64,000 nt of DNA. Source: Fistularia commersonii. Taxonomy: Eukaryota > Chordata > Actinopteri > Syngnathiformes > Fistulariidae. The stretch is taken from NCBI GenBank assembly GCA_037954325.1, contig JBBMNZ010000015.1, positions 15,295,501 through 15,359,500 of the forward strand. The letters are read 5' to 3'. How positions within the stretch are numbered: the stretch's first letter is position 1; the number at the start of each line of letters is the position of its first letter. Positions 24,202-37,468 of the stretch are shown here, piece by piece. Under the pieces are notes generated by a model. The model made no database searches and was not told the origin of the DNA. It worked only from the letters and a program-made list of their open reading frames with translations. The translations under genes were made by a program, and so were the position numbers.

Positions 24202-24473
24202 TATATGCATACATATACATCTATGTGTCTGGATTAGGATATATTCACATTCACACACACAGGCGTGCCCGCACACACACACACACACACACATACACAC
24301 ACACACACACAAACACTATCATCAGCAAATGTACATTCCTAGAGTATCAAGTTTCGATTTTTAAACTCTTATTTCAAAAGGAAGACGACGCACATGCACG
24401 CACGTGCATGCGCACACAATATGTTTTCATCATCGTTTTGATTCAATTTTTCAACTTTTTTCATGAATCGAAC

Positions 24474-24509
<36 letters not shown>

Positions 24510-26972
24510 GACATCTCAAACAACACGTTACATCCCAGTGGAACATCAACCGCGAGTCAATGTTATGTGATTTTCCAGTTCCCTAAACGATAGATAAAGA
24601 TTAAAACAAACATTCTAAACTTGTGCACCTTCTAAGTTTTGTTTTTGATACGACAGCAACCAGAAAGGCTGATATGATTCGGAAAAAAAAAATAAAATAA
24701 AATACGGAGTTCTTCAGATCAGCGTGCAGCCCAGGGAGCGTCTCCAACCCAACGCCTCGGACACAAAGACATCTTTCATGGTCGCGGAAAAATGACAAAT
24801 ACTGCCTCGTTAGATTTCATATCAGGAACTCGATAAACACCATAATGCGAAAGTTATTTTTACCTCAAAACAAAAGCGGCAAATGTAACACGGAGGTATC
24901 TCAGGATGATGTGCATACATAATCAGGGATCCATAAAGCTGTGTGTGTTCCAGGATCCAAGAAGTTCATTTCACGGTTTGCACGGCGGCCGACGAAACGT
25001 CTTTTCCTTTCACTCTACATTCATCAAAAAATCCAAACCCGGATCTCGAATCTGCATTTTGAGAACCTCCCCCCCCCGACGCATGTGTTTTTGAGAGAAG
25101 AAGGTCATCCGAGTCCCCGGAAGAGAACGCGTGACAAAAGATTCATATTAAAGACGGATTATTGTTTTGCCTTTGCACAACGTCCGGCCTTCACTGCCGC
25201 GGACCGCACAGGACGCCATTACTCATGCTGTCATCTTCTACTGCCGGTTTAGGGTCAGAGGATACGGCCGCGGAGGGAATCCACTTCCATCAAAACGCTT
25301 CATCATGTCCCGGACGTGAATCAAAAGCGCGGGGCGAAGCTCTCCACGCTCCCAGGACGAGTGTGACAGACATTTTAAACGCGTGTTGGCTCGCCGCCGG
25401 GGGGCCGCCGCTGACCCGCCGGCCGCGGCCGGTGCAGATTAATTTAGCGGCAGTTAAATGCAAATATGCTTTGACCGTCACAAAGACGGGTTGAGACATA
25501 TCTCCAAGGATGCGGTGGCTCGTTCGCATACGAAAGTGCGGTAAACAGGAACTTTCCAACTTAGAATTTTTGACTTATTACTTGTTTTAATGGACTTTGG
25601 GGGCAGCTGAGCGTTTCACGGGATGACCATTACCATGATGGCTAAATGCTGCAAAACCCCCCCCTCGTCTCCTAGCGGTGATAAAATGAGACTATCTGTC
25701 ACGGCATCAGGTCTAATGAATCCAATGTGTTTCTTTGAACAACTTTGAAATAAAATATGAATCGCCAATTCATTTAGAAGAGCGACAGCATGTGGCCGGG
25801 CTTTCGTTTTCCAAAAGTTTGGCCGAGAGAACAAACAGCAAAATCCCCAAGAGCTTTATAGGTCCCTCATGTATCTATTCGGAGACCGGGCCAATTAAAT
25901 CACAATTGTCGATTTAAACTTAAGCCAAATGAGGAGAAATATTATTTTCAGTCTGAAAACAGATTATTTGTAAAATGCAAAACAGGGGCGGGCGAACATT
26001 TGAGGAATGAGAAGGATGTTTTTGAAAGTGCAAGTGGGAAGAGAAGCTCTGTCGCCACTTGATGTGTGCGCCGCGAGTTTCTGTTGAGGATATCAAGCAC
26101 GCCGTTACACACTTGTTTGTTTGGTTTTTTTTTTGACTCGCACAAATACAAACACGCGCAACCGGTTTCTCCGAGCCTTCGATCCGGCAGAGCGGTAGCA
26201 CGGCAAATTCAAATTTGTTGCTTGGAAGTTCACCCAAGTCCCGATGCTAGATCACGCGAATCAGAACAAACTGCAGCTGAACTCAGGAATCCTCTTCCCA
26301 TCTCTTAAAAAACTTTTTTTTAATTGATTTTGTTATTTTAAAACTATTATTATTATCCTTATTTTTCCCCATTTCTGTCCAAAACCATCCGGGAGGTTAG
26401 ATACAGTTCCCTCCCTGAACACACGGCGTGCAATAATAAAAACATGTTATTAACATAAATTATTCAGAATTATTCTCCTGTTATTCATCTATTCAAGGTC
26501 ATCCGCGAGGCTGAATGATCACGAAAAAAAAAAAAAGAAAACCGGTGGCCACTTCCAAGCTTGCGTCAAGAATCCTTCATCGTTACGACGGTGGGCGGGG
26601 GCGAAGACAGCTTTAAGTGCGCGGTGGCCGATGATAATGGCAGCTAAACGCAATCGTTACGCCATTAGTGTCATGCCTCACTGAAAAGATCTCAGAGAGA
26701 AATAAATGAACACAAAAATGAAAAAAAAAAAGATGTTGTTTAAGTCTAACCGATGCAGCGCGGGGTCCAATTTACCCTTTTCTGCAGCCCTCGTGGGTTG
26801 ATACACTTTGTGGCATAAAATACATTCATTCATTGCACTTGTTCTGCACTCATGAGGGCAGTGGAGACGCTCCCAGCTCAGTTCAGGGCCACATCTGGAA
26901 ACATGAACCGTGCACAGATCATCACACACACACTTCCGTCTCTGCATCCAACAGCTTGGACGTGGGTTACAC
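24202..26972. other. Intronic sequence; CA microsatellites
   Basis: CA repeats at 24271-24311 and 24477-24507. The open frame of 122 codons across them is repeat-derived. GC-richer mixed sequence at 25080-25480 has no recognisable exon. Unassigned. Confidence 0.5.
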
Positions 26973-27780
26973 CAGTGGTGGGCTGTCGGGGCCTGCAAGG
27001 CCTTCTCTGCTGGCCTAGAATATTTCTGAACAACAAACTGATTTTAAATACATTTTGTCCGTGAATACTTATTAAATAATTCCGAGTGGTCTGTTTGCTG
27101 CCTTTCATAGCTTTGTCCTTGGCTGTGCTGCTTCCAGACATGTATTTTCATACTTTTTCATTCAAAGCATTTAACCAATCACATTTAAGCCATTATTTGT
27201 TGCCAGTCAAAGAATCAGATTCACAGGTGTTCTCACAAAAAATAAGGGTCAATGAAACTGTTGCTTCAACCAATCAGATTTTGAGTTGCGACACCAAGGC
27301 CTTCTTGAAGGCTGCGGTAACACGCCCTTGGATCGGAGAGTCAGAGAGAGTACTAGGCAGAGCTAGCAGGCCGCATCTGTAGCAAGCATTGATATAATAG
27401 CTATTTTGTCAACCCATGCCGGCTGAAGGAAGAGAAGAAATGGATGCGGTTCCAGATTTATTGTCAAGACCATTTTCAAGCTGGACATTTTCAGAAAAGC
27501 TGGAGATGGCTAAGAAAGGTTCTTCAACAACTAAGGGCAATGCTGAAGCTAGCTGGCTTGTTGCAGCGAGGGAAAGGATTTGTCTGTCACTTTCAGTCTG
27601 CTAACTGCATAATAAGATGGGTTTTAGAGCAGTTATTGAGGGGTGGATTGATAAATGTAAATTTCGTTCAATTTCGTTCAATTTATACGATATTTAGTTG
27701 GTCGGCGCATGAATATCAAATAAGAAATGTGGCCCGCCAGGCAAAATATTTGCCCGACCCTGGTTTGGCAAGACAATTTT
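26973..27780 (+). mobile_element. Decayed hAT element (ZMYM1-like transposase remnant)
   Basis: Starts with the hAT-like terminus CAGTGGTGGGCTGTCGGGGC. At 27416-27604 a 62-codon frame reads DAVPDLLSRPFSSWTFSEKL, the N-terminal block of transposases related to zinc-finger MYM-type 1-like hAT proteins. A shifted frame then gives RGKGFVCHFQSANC, the next conserved block. After this the similarity stops. A GTGGCCCGCCAGGCAAAATA segment at 27731-27750 looks like another hAT end. No complete transposase and no confident right terminus or 8-bp duplication. Family call from general resemblance. Confidence 0.6.
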
Positions 27781-28073
27781 GAAAAAAATCCCATCTTTTT
27801 CTTTTTCTTCTCCTTCTCGGTTCTCCCCCTTTGACAGATCAGTTGGTTAATTAACGCAGCGTGTCGATAGCCATCGGCTGCAGAACCTTCGCCGAAAACA
27901 CCGTCCGAAGCGTCCAATGCATCAAGGTGATTTATTTCGTCCGAAAAAGTACGAACCGCTGCAGCGGCGGGAACTGACGTAAACAAGAATTAAACATTTA
28001 GCGGTGGGGACATCGCACAAGATTCAAAAGACAGGGAGCACAAACATTCCCTTTCCGGCTCCACCTTCGGTGT

Positions 28074-28076
<3 letters not shown>

Positions 28077-28109
<33 letters not shown>
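28077..28109. repeat. CA microsatellite
   Basis: About sixteen CA dinucleotides in an unbroken run. Confidence 0.9.
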
Positions 28110-28110
<1 letters not shown>

Positions 28111-28452
28111 TGTCACATCTATCCCCGTGATTGGCAGGGAGATGAAAGTTGGCGGACAGGTCGTGCCGGCCCTGAGCCCTCACAGGCAGAGCTGCAGGCG
28201 CGACAGAGGCGACTGACACGACCGCCTTGGAAAAGTCTATCTATACAGAGTTGTATAACAGGAGAGACCCGGAAAAAGCAAGACGAAAAAGGGATTATAT
28301 GATCTTTATATGTGATCTGGAGACTCTTAGTCTGAAGGGTTGCGAAGAACATCAAGCCACACTAATAGAAATAATCTTGGAATGGTATTTCTAAATTAAT
28401 AGCTTAGCATCTATTGCTTAGCAAGGCTAATAATCAAGTGAATATATATATA

Positions 28453-28779
28453 TTGCTCAAAAAACAATAAAGGGAATATAATGTAACTCCAAGTCAGTCA
28501 CACGATCAAATTGTCCACTTAGGAAGAAACACTGATTCATTTTAATTTGTTTTAAGGACATGATATCAAAGTTGAATCAGCCTGTAGTGTGTTTTTTCCA
28601 CTTTTATTTTGAGTGTGACTCCATGGGTTCCTACGTTCGATTTCCATTGATCATTTCTGTGTGATTTTGTTTTCAGTACATTCAACTATGTAAAAAACAA
28701 CGTATTTAATAAGAAAATGTCATTCATTCAGATCTAGGATGTGTTATTTTAGTGTTCCCTTATTTTTTTTTAAGCAGTG
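28453..28779. mobile_element. MITE with TGCTCAAAAAA ends, copy 1
   Basis: The left end TTGCTCAAAAAACAATAAAG and the right end GTTCCCTTATTTTTTTTTAA then GCAGTG are inverted repeats. The interior (GTAACTCCAAGTCAGTCACA ... TCAGATCTAGGATGTG) aligns collinearly with 40603-40959. Sits in AT-rich DNA. No ORF. A widespread fish repeat whose superfamily I do not assign. Confidence 0.8.
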
Positions 28780-28930
28780 CACATATATGGCCACACATTT
28801 ATTGGATATACTTTATTGAATGGATGAATGAATGAATGAATGAATGTCAAGTTTTGCAATCTTTTGGAATAATAAAATTCTCTATGGAAAAAAAAAGAAC
28901 AGAGTATTTTAAACTTTATTTTATATTTTA

Positions 28931-29003
28931 TAGAATATTTCATTCAATCAGATCTAGGCTGTGCTATTTTAGTGTTCCCTTTATTTATTTTTTTTGAGCA
29001 GTG
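28931..29003. mobile_element. 3'-end fragment of the TGCTCAAAAAA MITE
   Basis: TAGAATATTTCATTCAATCA, then GATCTAGGCTGTGC, then GTTCCCTTTATT and GAGCAGTG repeat the last ~73 bp of the copies at 28453 and 40603. The rest of the element is absent. Confidence 0.75.
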
Positions 29004-29127
29004 TCATTGGGCTCCTCACATAGACACAAACCTGTAAAGATTAGAATAAAATAGAATGATCAATAGTAACACGGTCATATATATAGATAGATGTATTTCT
29101 TTTTATTTATTTATTTATTTATTTATC

Positions 29128-29404
29128 CCAAATATTTATGTACCAGACTATTGGGAGCACCGGAATATAAGCCGCACCAATGAGTTGATTGCTATCTTGG
29201 TCTTTCTTTTACCCACTAAAACCATTAAAATCATTTTCTTCAGTGTCAGAATTGAACAGCCTCAAAATTTCACGGTAATTTTATTGATCCGGTGTGACGA
29301 GATATAGTATTTCGGTGGCGCGAAGCTCGATAGCCCCCCAAAAATCCAAAAATTAGACGCATCGATGTGAAAAAAAATAGCGGCTTACAGTCCGGAATTT
29401 ACGG
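29128..29404. mobile_element. MITE with CCGTAAATTCCGG ends, left end decayed
   Basis: The right end GCGGCTTACAGTCCGGAATT continues to TACGG and TA at 29405-29406. The left side retains GCACCGGAATATAAGCCGCA near 29157. These are inverted copies of the ends of 39273-39568. Non-coding. Confidence 0.65.
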
Positions 29405-29406
29405 TA

Positions 29407-32400
29407 TATATTTTCAATTGTTTTATTTTACCGTTTAGGGCAAAGTTTGGATTGAATTGCAACAAGGTTGCACCTGGAAGGATGTCAACGTTGCGGAAGA
29501 TGTTGCGTTTTGACCAACTAAAAGTTTTAATCTTATCTTTTGCTGCATCTTCTGCCTCCTTCCTCAAGCAGCATCTTCCCAGTCACTTGGGAAATGTGAT
29601 TTATATGCAAAGCCTTATGGTTTGCTTTTGTTCAGGTTAACAATGAATGACACAAAATGAGGCGAGCTGCCAGCCCACAGCCATTCATCATTCTGAGAAA
29701 CAGTGAAAAGAGCACAACATCCAACACGTTTTCATTCTCATTAATTGCTTCCGACGGCTTAGGTTAGATTAGATGACGCTTTAATGATCCCCATCAGGAA
29801 AATGGATGCGACGTCACTCTGCAGTCCTAAACGGGCACTTCCGCGAGTTGGGGGGTCTTGATAAGAACAAGCCGCCGGAAGATTTCATTTCTTTGGATTT
29901 GTAAAGCTTAACTTTTTTTTTTTTTTTTTTTTGTACCAAAAAGATCACTTGTGCTCCCAAGCTGAAAATGATGGAGTCCATTAAGAAGTTCAGGAGAAAA
30001 TGGAAATATCATCAAAATCAGAAAAGCGCTTTGAAAAGAAACCCAGGAGTCAATGAGGCGGTTATTCTTATTTAAAAAGATAAATGATTAAAATAAAATG
30101 GATAAAAATTCAGTTGAGCACGTTCATCCATTTATTCATTCCGGACCCGTCGCCGAGACACACAGGGAAAGACTTTCACTCAGTCATTCACACATCTGTA
30201 CGACTTTGGGACTTTTTTTGGACTTTTTGGAGAAACTGGAGGAAACACACGCGTTGAGAACATCAACCGACCAACCGGGACCTTCTTCCCGCAGCCCGGT
30301 CGAGACTAGAAGCTGTCAAATCATCTGCGGTTCTTTTCTTCTCTGTAAAAAAAAAAAAACTCCCGGTAAGTAACTGAACAGCCCGGAGAACAATTCTATT
30401 TACTCCCACTTAAAAACAAATTAAAAGCGTTGTCTGAATTAACTGTTCAATGATAAGGGTAAATTGTAATGGAAGTGTTAGCGCTCTGGAAAGGTTCAGG
30501 GCCTTCAGCCGGGTGCTTCTTGTGGATCGCAGGTAGATTACGACACACTCCGAAGGGAAGTGTGTGTTTCTTATCCATCAACCTATCATTGGGCTATAAT
30601 GGGGATTCTCATTATTGATAAACGCTTATTGGTTTTATGATCGTTGGCTTCAATTCCAATGTCTGTCTTTTACAATATATATCATGATCTTCACCTGTTC
30701 CAAACTCCAACTAAAAACCAATCAATCATGTAATCATCATAATATCACATTAGAGGGAATTTGTTAATTATTTTAATCATTATTTTTTGAATTATTCTAA
30801 TAAATACATGGACATTTGTTGCAGATATTCTCAGACAGTGACAAACAGCTAGCTACCAGTTCTGATGCTACAGCCGGCTATCAGAAAAACACAGCTTTGG
30901 CTTCAGCCTTTTGGAAAAAGAAAAATTAGTAAACACTGATTTTTTTGTATTAAAATGTCATAGTTTTCAAACACAAATATGTTCCATTGGAAAGTGTGAA
31001 AAATCATGTTTCCCTCCACAGGGACGTTTTCTCTTTGCCGTCCACTGGGAATCTTAATAGTTTAATGAATTGGAAAACAAATTAAAAATATATGAAAGGT
31101 ACAATAAGAATAACCTACGCGGAAATGTAAATGTGAATTTACATTTATCCGGCAGTTTGACGCAAAAATGTGAATTATCAGTAGATATCTTGCCAATTAA
31201 GTAAACACGAAAAACGAGCAGCACGAGAGTGTGAAAAGTGGAAGTGTAGTCAAGTGCGGGCAGTCGCTGAATTGGACTGTGAGTTTTTGACACGTTTGAC
31301 AACCAACAAGAGCAAACTCATTCATCGTGAACTGTTTACGATTCCAACACTGAATAAAACGCAATTATCCACCATTACTACTACTAACTACAACGAGGCA
31401 GGTGGTTGGAACCGAGCATCCGTTTGTTCCCGTAGCGACCGAGCCAAGCTTTCACCGACTGCTGCCAAAATAATAGAAATGTAATAATCCAATAACGTCC
31501 GAATTTTTAAAATGTAAGAATAACCAAGACAGCGTTTTGTAATCTTCAAACCGAATCAGACTTTTGTTTCTCACGGAATCACGATGCGGATGTGTTCCTC
31601 GATACGGGCTCATAAACTAGCGGGAATGCATTAAAAAAAAAAAAGAAAAGATACAAATAAAAAAAAATCACTTTATGCTATATTTTCTCTCCTGAGCACA
31701 TTGAATATTGGAAAACAATGTAATTCCTTACACCGCAACCTAGAACCGGGAAATCAAAGCGGGGGCTTTGTTTTCCATTACAGGCCGGCCCGGGAACATA
31801 AAACAAAAGTGCCTTGTTGCAATATTAAACAGCCACTTTCCTTTAAGTGCGCTCAAGTCATGCGTTGCAGGGAGGCTGCCCTGTCAAGGTGAGAGTAAAC
31901 CAGGATGTCGCTTGCAGGGAAACAAACACTTAGCGAAGGCGACAAGCACCTACTTTAGTCTTTGTATCTGTTGTGAATGCGGCGTCGGTAATGAATGCGC
32001 TGCCCTGTTTTAAGCCGATGTTAATACTTCGTTTTTTTCATAGCAAAGGAAATGAAAAAATAAAAAGGGTCGATCGTCGCCGTAGCGTCCGACGTCTCGT
32101 TGGCGGGAACGCAAGATGGCTCCCGAACCGATCTCACAGAGCTTCACCTTCCATTGCTTCTATTTCCTCTTAAATTTTTTTTTTGGGGGGCGTTAAAAGC
32201 ATTTTCACACTTACGTTCCCAAACCAAGGTTGATATAATTGCCGCCACTTTGACCCCCTCGACAGAAGATATCTTTTTGTATGGAATCAAGTTATCTGGC
32301 CGCTCACCATCTGATCCATAGATAAAGATAGTAATCCATGTAACCCACTGACATTTTTAACTTTCCTCTTTCAGAGCGCACCTTTCAGCGTAAAAGTTCC

Positions 32401-32495
32401 TTGCGTTTAGCTCATCCCGGACCGGTTGCTCGTCATTTACAGGGGCCGCGTACGGACGTGGGTTTGATCTCTCAATCAGGCTTCGCACAGGAACG
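29407..32495. other. Intronic sequence; short LINE tail at 29763
   Basis: TTAGATTAGATGACGCTTTA then ATGATCCCCATCAGG at 29763-29797 looks like a reversed LINE 3' tail. T-run at 29911-29932. An A-run followed by CCGGTAAGT at ~30360 resembles a splice donor but has no supported exon. No gene recognised. Confidence 0.5.
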
Positions 32496-33260
32496 CATGA
32501 CATTACATTACATTACATTACAGTCATTTTGCAAACGCTTTTATCCAAAGCGACTTATAAAAAGTGCAATTCAGTCACCAAAGATCCGAAGTACCAGTCG
32601 TCGGAAGTCAGAAGTGACCACTCTACCAAATTGCCATTTCAGAACCACATACATGAATAGATTAATTTCATCGTTTTTTTTTTTTTGTTTTTTTTTCTAG
32701 GGGGCGTTAGGGGTTAAGTGCGATTAGCTGGGTAGTGCTATTAATTGAAGAGGAATGTTTTCAGCTCACGGCGAAAGATCGGAAGCGAACCCGCTGCTCT
32801 GACCTTTTTCGGGAGTTTGCGCCACCACTGAGGAGCCGAGACTGAGAAGAGCCGAGAGCGGTTCGATTGTCCGCCGGGGGCTCTGAGCGACGGGGTGGAC
32901 GGTTGCCGAGATCGGAAGGGACGGGTAGGGACGAGTGGCTTGACCATAACCTAGAGATAAGACGGGGCCGTCCCATTCACTGCCCGTAAGCGAGCGCCAG
33001 GGTCTTGAACTTGACTCGGGCGGCTGCCGGAAGCCAGTGTAGGGACATAAGAAGGGGAGTTGTGTGGGAGATTTTGGGACGGTTAAACACCAGGCGGGCT
33101 GCCGCTTTCCGAATAACCTCCAGAGGCCTGATGGTCACCGCTGGGGCACCGGCAAGGAGGGAGTTGCAGTCGTCCAAACCAGAGATGACTAGAGCCTGGA
33201 CGAGTATCTGCGCCGTATCCTACCTGAGGAATCTGCGAATCTTTCTGATGTTGTGGAGTA
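32496..33260 (-). mobile_element. L2/CR1-like LINE 3' end with RT C-terminus
   Basis: Reading leftwards, 32977-33177 encodes MDDCNSLLAGAPAVTIRPLE and RKAAARLVFNRPKISHTTPL with SLHWLPAAARVKFKTLALAY. After a frame break, 32741-32947 gives SLRAPGGQSNRS, RLFSVSAPQWWRKLPKKVRA and FRRELKTFLFN. Known: this is the conserved C-terminal extension of L2-type reverse transcriptases in fish. The 3' UTR follows (A-rich tract at 32675-32695, then GCTTTTATCCAAAGCGACTT on the plus strand) and the terminal repeat TTACA x4 ends at ~32496. 5'-truncated, with one or more frameshifts. Confidence 0.85.
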
Positions 33261-33264
33261 AATG

Positions 33265-33396
33265 ACCGTTCACTCCCTCATTCGCATGTCTGGACAGTTT
33301 CAGGTTCTCCAATGAACTTCCTGCATGTTTGCAGACCGTGTGAGGAAGCAGGAAAACCAAAAGGAAACCCACGCAGACACCAGGAGAACGCAGGAA
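33265..33396 (-). mobile_element. Fish composite repeat fragment, reversed
   Basis: TCACTCCCTCATTCGCATGT, then TTTGCAGACCGTGTGAGGAA, then AACCCACGCAGACACCAGG matches in order the family at 12316-12600. Directly abuts the L2-like fragment. Confidence 0.6.
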
Positions 33397-35934
33397 TAAA
33401 TATAACTTCCTTTTCTCAAGCCTCACACTTACATTTCATTGTCTGTATTATCTTAATGTATTTACTCTGACTAATTTCTTCATATTTTTTCTTTTTATTT
33501 CTTTCTGCAAGGAGGGTTCGGCACCACTCGCTTTCCTGCGAGATCAATATAGTGTTTTGATTCTGATTCTGGATCCAAATGGAGACTTTCTTGCTGTGAG
33601 GCGGCACTTTTGACTGCGGTCACTGCAAACTCTGTCAATGCCAATATGAATTGCAACAAAGGAAAATGGCCGCAATGATATTTGGCTTTGTGGAACAATA
33701 ACACAATCGTATGCAAATTTAAAAAGGAAATTAAGTTTAGCTTGGCTTGTCAGACTGTTATTGGATTCGGATTCACCTCCTAGGTGTGGAAATGGTGGAT
33801 AATAAAACGTGCTTTATCTCCCTTAAATAAGCATCGAATATTTTTGAACCATGTTACCGAGAGAAAACAAAGGAATAATATGGAGTTTGGACAGAAACAC
33901 GGCGTTTTGCCGTTGGTCGATTCCATCTCTGCTTTTGTCTTTTCACAGAATATCTCCACAATGAAGACAAATATGGATTTATAACTGGGCCTTTTATTCA
34001 ACAAGCGATTGTCGACGCACCATAAAACATATTAAAAATGACAGTCAAACTGAAAATTACTGGCTCTCCCTTTCTGTTGACGAATGGGTTTGTTTTGCGG
34101 GATCGATGGAAGGCGGCCTCTAACTTCTCCGCTTATTGAGGAACGAACCCCGAGATAGCGGACCTTTATGCGAGAAAAAAAATAACCGCAGATACGGATA
34201 AATCAAACATCTGTATTTATTTATGGGATCTTGGAGACGCGGCTGATGTTGCCGTCGACAAAAAAAAAAAAAAAAAAAAAAAGTTTTGCTTACCTAGAGG
34301 CAAGACATACCGGAAAATAAACCCAAGCCCAGAAATCGGTGAAAGCGGCAACAGCTTTGGCATCAAGGTTTTGCTTTTATAACAAAAGTGCGGCTTTGTA
34401 ACCTGGATTGTGTTTAGAAAACCAGTGTTGTCAGACTTCATAGATAAGATTCTCCACCATGTTGTTGATATTGACCACATGTAGCAATCAGAAAAGTAAC
34501 GATTGTCTGCTTTCTCCTTTTTTTTTTTTTTCTTCCAGTCCACTCCGGCTTTCTGCAAATCAAATGCAGAGAAAGGCCGGTTTTGCTTGATTGCACATTT
34601 GAAAATACATAAGGGCTCCTCAGAGCGCCTCTGATTCCTAAAAAATCTCCGTCTCTCCCGCCGTCCGCCCGGTGAAAACACAGCAAGCCAAAAGCACCGA
34701 CGGAGAAACGGACACTCAAATCGCGGTGATTAAAACGCGGCGGTTTCTTCCGATGCCAATCTGGAGCTCAAAAGCAGAAGCAACAGGGGGAGCCGGCGAG
34801 GAGAACACAACCCACCACCAAGGCCATTATGCTCATTTGCAACCGACACCATTATGTCAGAGTATATTTCCAAAACAGTCACAAAAACCGCCTGACTTTT
34901 TGGTCCTGGTAATGTTTCGTAATCGGCGCGAGATCCGTCTACTCCGTCGCAATCTCACCGAAAGAAAACATCGAGAATAACAAGTTTAAGGAAAGGAACG
35001 CCTGTGTGCACCTCGGGATTTAATTGGCTCTTTTCAAAACCGTCGCTCGCAGCATATTCCAACCCAAGTTTGGTGAAAAGAGGCCGTGTAGTTATCGCAT
35101 GATGCTACTGACAGGCAGACAATGTGAAATGAAAGCAAAACCTCGGTAGAGGTAATTTAACTACTTCATTTTGAGTCTTTTTTTTTTTTTTTTGCAGGCA
35201 CTGCTTTATGAGTCAAAATGCAATTGTCTAAAAAAAAATAAAAAAAAAATTCACAGAGAACTGAATTCTATGCACTTTTCTTCTTTAGGCAAATCATGTT
35301 TACATTGAAAATAAGTGATTTAAATATTCTTTTTTAGGTTAATACTCAACCCTCACATTATCGCCCAAATATTTGTTCAGCATCACAGCTGACAGGATGT
35401 CACGCCGTCTTGCTTTCTCTTTTTCTTTCAAACATTCAATCCCGATCTGAAGTGTCGATCAGCAGAGACGGAGGCGTTTTATTCTCCTGTCGACCGTGAG
35501 CACGTTTTATTACATATCTGCATTCATGAATCTGATACCCGCTGTGTGTGGGACGGATTTGCAGCGTGCTCGCGGATGTACACGGTACTGACACGGAGTG
35601 GCAGGTAGGAGGCGTGTTTAATTCCACGCCACTGATAAGCAGCGGCGGATCAAGAAAAATTGACAGTCCATTAAAACATCTGTGGGCTGGGCTTTTTTCG
35701 GCAGATGCCAAAACTGTCCACCTATACGCCCCGACGTGCACAGGATCTGAGCGGGACATCGTTTTGGGAAAAAAAATATGTCACAGCTGCAGCCCACTGA
35801 TATACAACAGCAAGGCCAGCCCCGAAAACTGCAGTTAAATTTGATTTAAATGAGTAAATAAACAAATAAATGAATTGAAAGACACATGCTATCTGGGGGA
35901 TTTCTCTGAGAGAGCCTATCCCCACAGTTGGGCC

Positions 35935-35935
<1 letters not shown>
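33397..35935. other. Intronic sequence without recognised gene
   Basis: TTTTGATTCTGATTCTGGAT near 33553 may be a LINE 3' tail. A-run of 23 at 34260-34282. Open frames of up to 154 codons here start in A-tracts and show no family resemblance. Confidence 0.5.

Positions 35936-35938
<3 letters not shown>

Positions 35939-36001
<63 letters not shown>
35939..36001. repeat. Adjacent CA and TA microsatellites
   Basis: CA repeat at 35939-35969 followed by a TA repeat at 35973-36001, a compound microsatellite. Confidence 0.9.
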
Positions 36002-36003
<2 letters not shown>

Positions 36004-36268
36004 TATTTCAGGTAGTTTTGCATAATTACATTGCAGTCAACAAGGCACATTTTGGAATATCTGATTATGCCTCGAAGCAAAAATGTATTTCTAATTTCCA
36101 TAAACCGGTAAAGATGTTTATCAGTGAGGAAAAACAAAGCATTATTGTGTTTGCACTTCCTTGTTGCAACATCGAGAGATGTTTGGACAGAAAAAAGAAA
36201 TATCAGATCCCAAATCTTAGAAATAATCATTATTTAGCAATGAAGCATTGAAACATAAATGCATTAAA

Positions 36269-36495
36269 AAGTAATAATAATAATAACTATTATTATTAGA
36301 CTGGTCACCATAATAATAATTATCAGAATAAGTATCATGGTTATTATTAGAATCACTATTATTAGTATCATTATTATTATTGAATTTAAAACAAAATACA
36401 AAACTTGAAAAATATGATTTCACAATGATAATCATAGATTATTATATAGATTATTATTGATTAAAGTGACATTATTATTATTATTATTATTATTA
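36269..36495. repeat. Imperfect ATT/AAT trinucleotide-rich stretch
   Basis: Interspersed AAT and ATT runs with a clean (ATT)n at 36471-36494. The 72-codon Asn/Tyr-rich minus frame is produced by this repeat. Confidence 0.8.
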
Positions 36496-36534
36496 AACAA
36501 GCAGAAAGCACGTAATTTGTGATTCAGTAAACTA

Positions 36535-36831
36535 CAGGACTGTCTCAATAAATTAGAATATTGTGATAAAGTTCTTTATCTCCTGTAATACAATGAGAAA
36601 AAAAAAAAAAAAAAAAAAAAAAAACTTCTTCATTATATTCTAATATTTTGAGATAGGATTTTTTAGTTTTCTTAAAATGTAAGCCATAATCAGCAACATT
36701 AAAATAATAAAAGGCTTGCAATATTTCAGTTGATTTGCAATGAATCCAGAATGTATGACATTTGTGTTTTTTTAATTGCATTACAGAAGATAAAGAACTT
36801 TATCACAATATTCTTATTTTCTGAGACAGTC

Positions 36832-36834
<3 letters not shown>
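36535..36834 (+). mobile_element. ~290-bp palindromic-ended MITE, copy B
   Basis: Same family and orientation as copy A at 23915. Ends CAGGACTGTCTCAATAAAT and TTTCTGAGACAGTCCTG, with TA on both sides. It contains an A27 run at 36598-36624. A TA microsatellite (36835-36863) starts exactly at the right TA. Confidence 0.85.
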
Positions 36835-36866
<32 letters not shown>

Positions 36867-37468
36867 TTATTTTTCTTTCTTCTTTCTTCTTTTTTTTTTT
36901 TCTACAAAGATATCATGCCGCTTAGACAGTTGAAGTTCCTGACCATGTTTCTGTCAGAATGTTTTCATTTGTACAGCTGACAGATTTGTATTATTCACCG
37001 GGAAACACAAGTTTCCCAGGAAGCCGGGGACACATTTTGTTTTGTCTTTGCCATCTCTGCGCGCACGTGGGCGTCTTTGTTGGATTGACAGCAGTCGACA
37101 GGTTATTCCAGGCCAGGAAGAAAAAGTTAATGTTCCTGTAATAAAAAGCTAAATTACCATAAATAACAGGGAAACGATTTCACTCAGCTGAAGCAAAAAC
37201 TTCTCTTTCAACAGAATTCTCTTTATATGTCGGTGTCATAAAACAGGTTCATCTGCTGGACGCTGTGTGAAAGTCAGAGGAGGACGAGTTAGTTCGTGCA
37301 GGTTGTTGTCCTCTTTCCGTTCTGCACGCCATTTGGTGACAGAAGGATGGGACAGCAAAGATGGGATTCATTGTATTTACTGCATTTATTGCTAACCCTA
37401 TCCTAACCTTTCCCAGCCATAAGTATATGTTTAACTCATGAGAACAAAAACTTTGTCGTGCTTTCCTA

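Noticed and set aside
24225..24593. 122-codon His/Thr-rich frame
   Set aside because: Encoded by CA microsatellites, so not a gene.
30340..30375. Splice-donor-like CCGGTAAGT after a 91-codon frame
   Set aside because: The frame includes an A-run and no domain; no acceptor or conserved partner exon was found.
34217..34681. 154-codon minus-strand open frame
   Set aside because: Contains poly-Lys and poly-Phe from A/T runs; no similarity seen.
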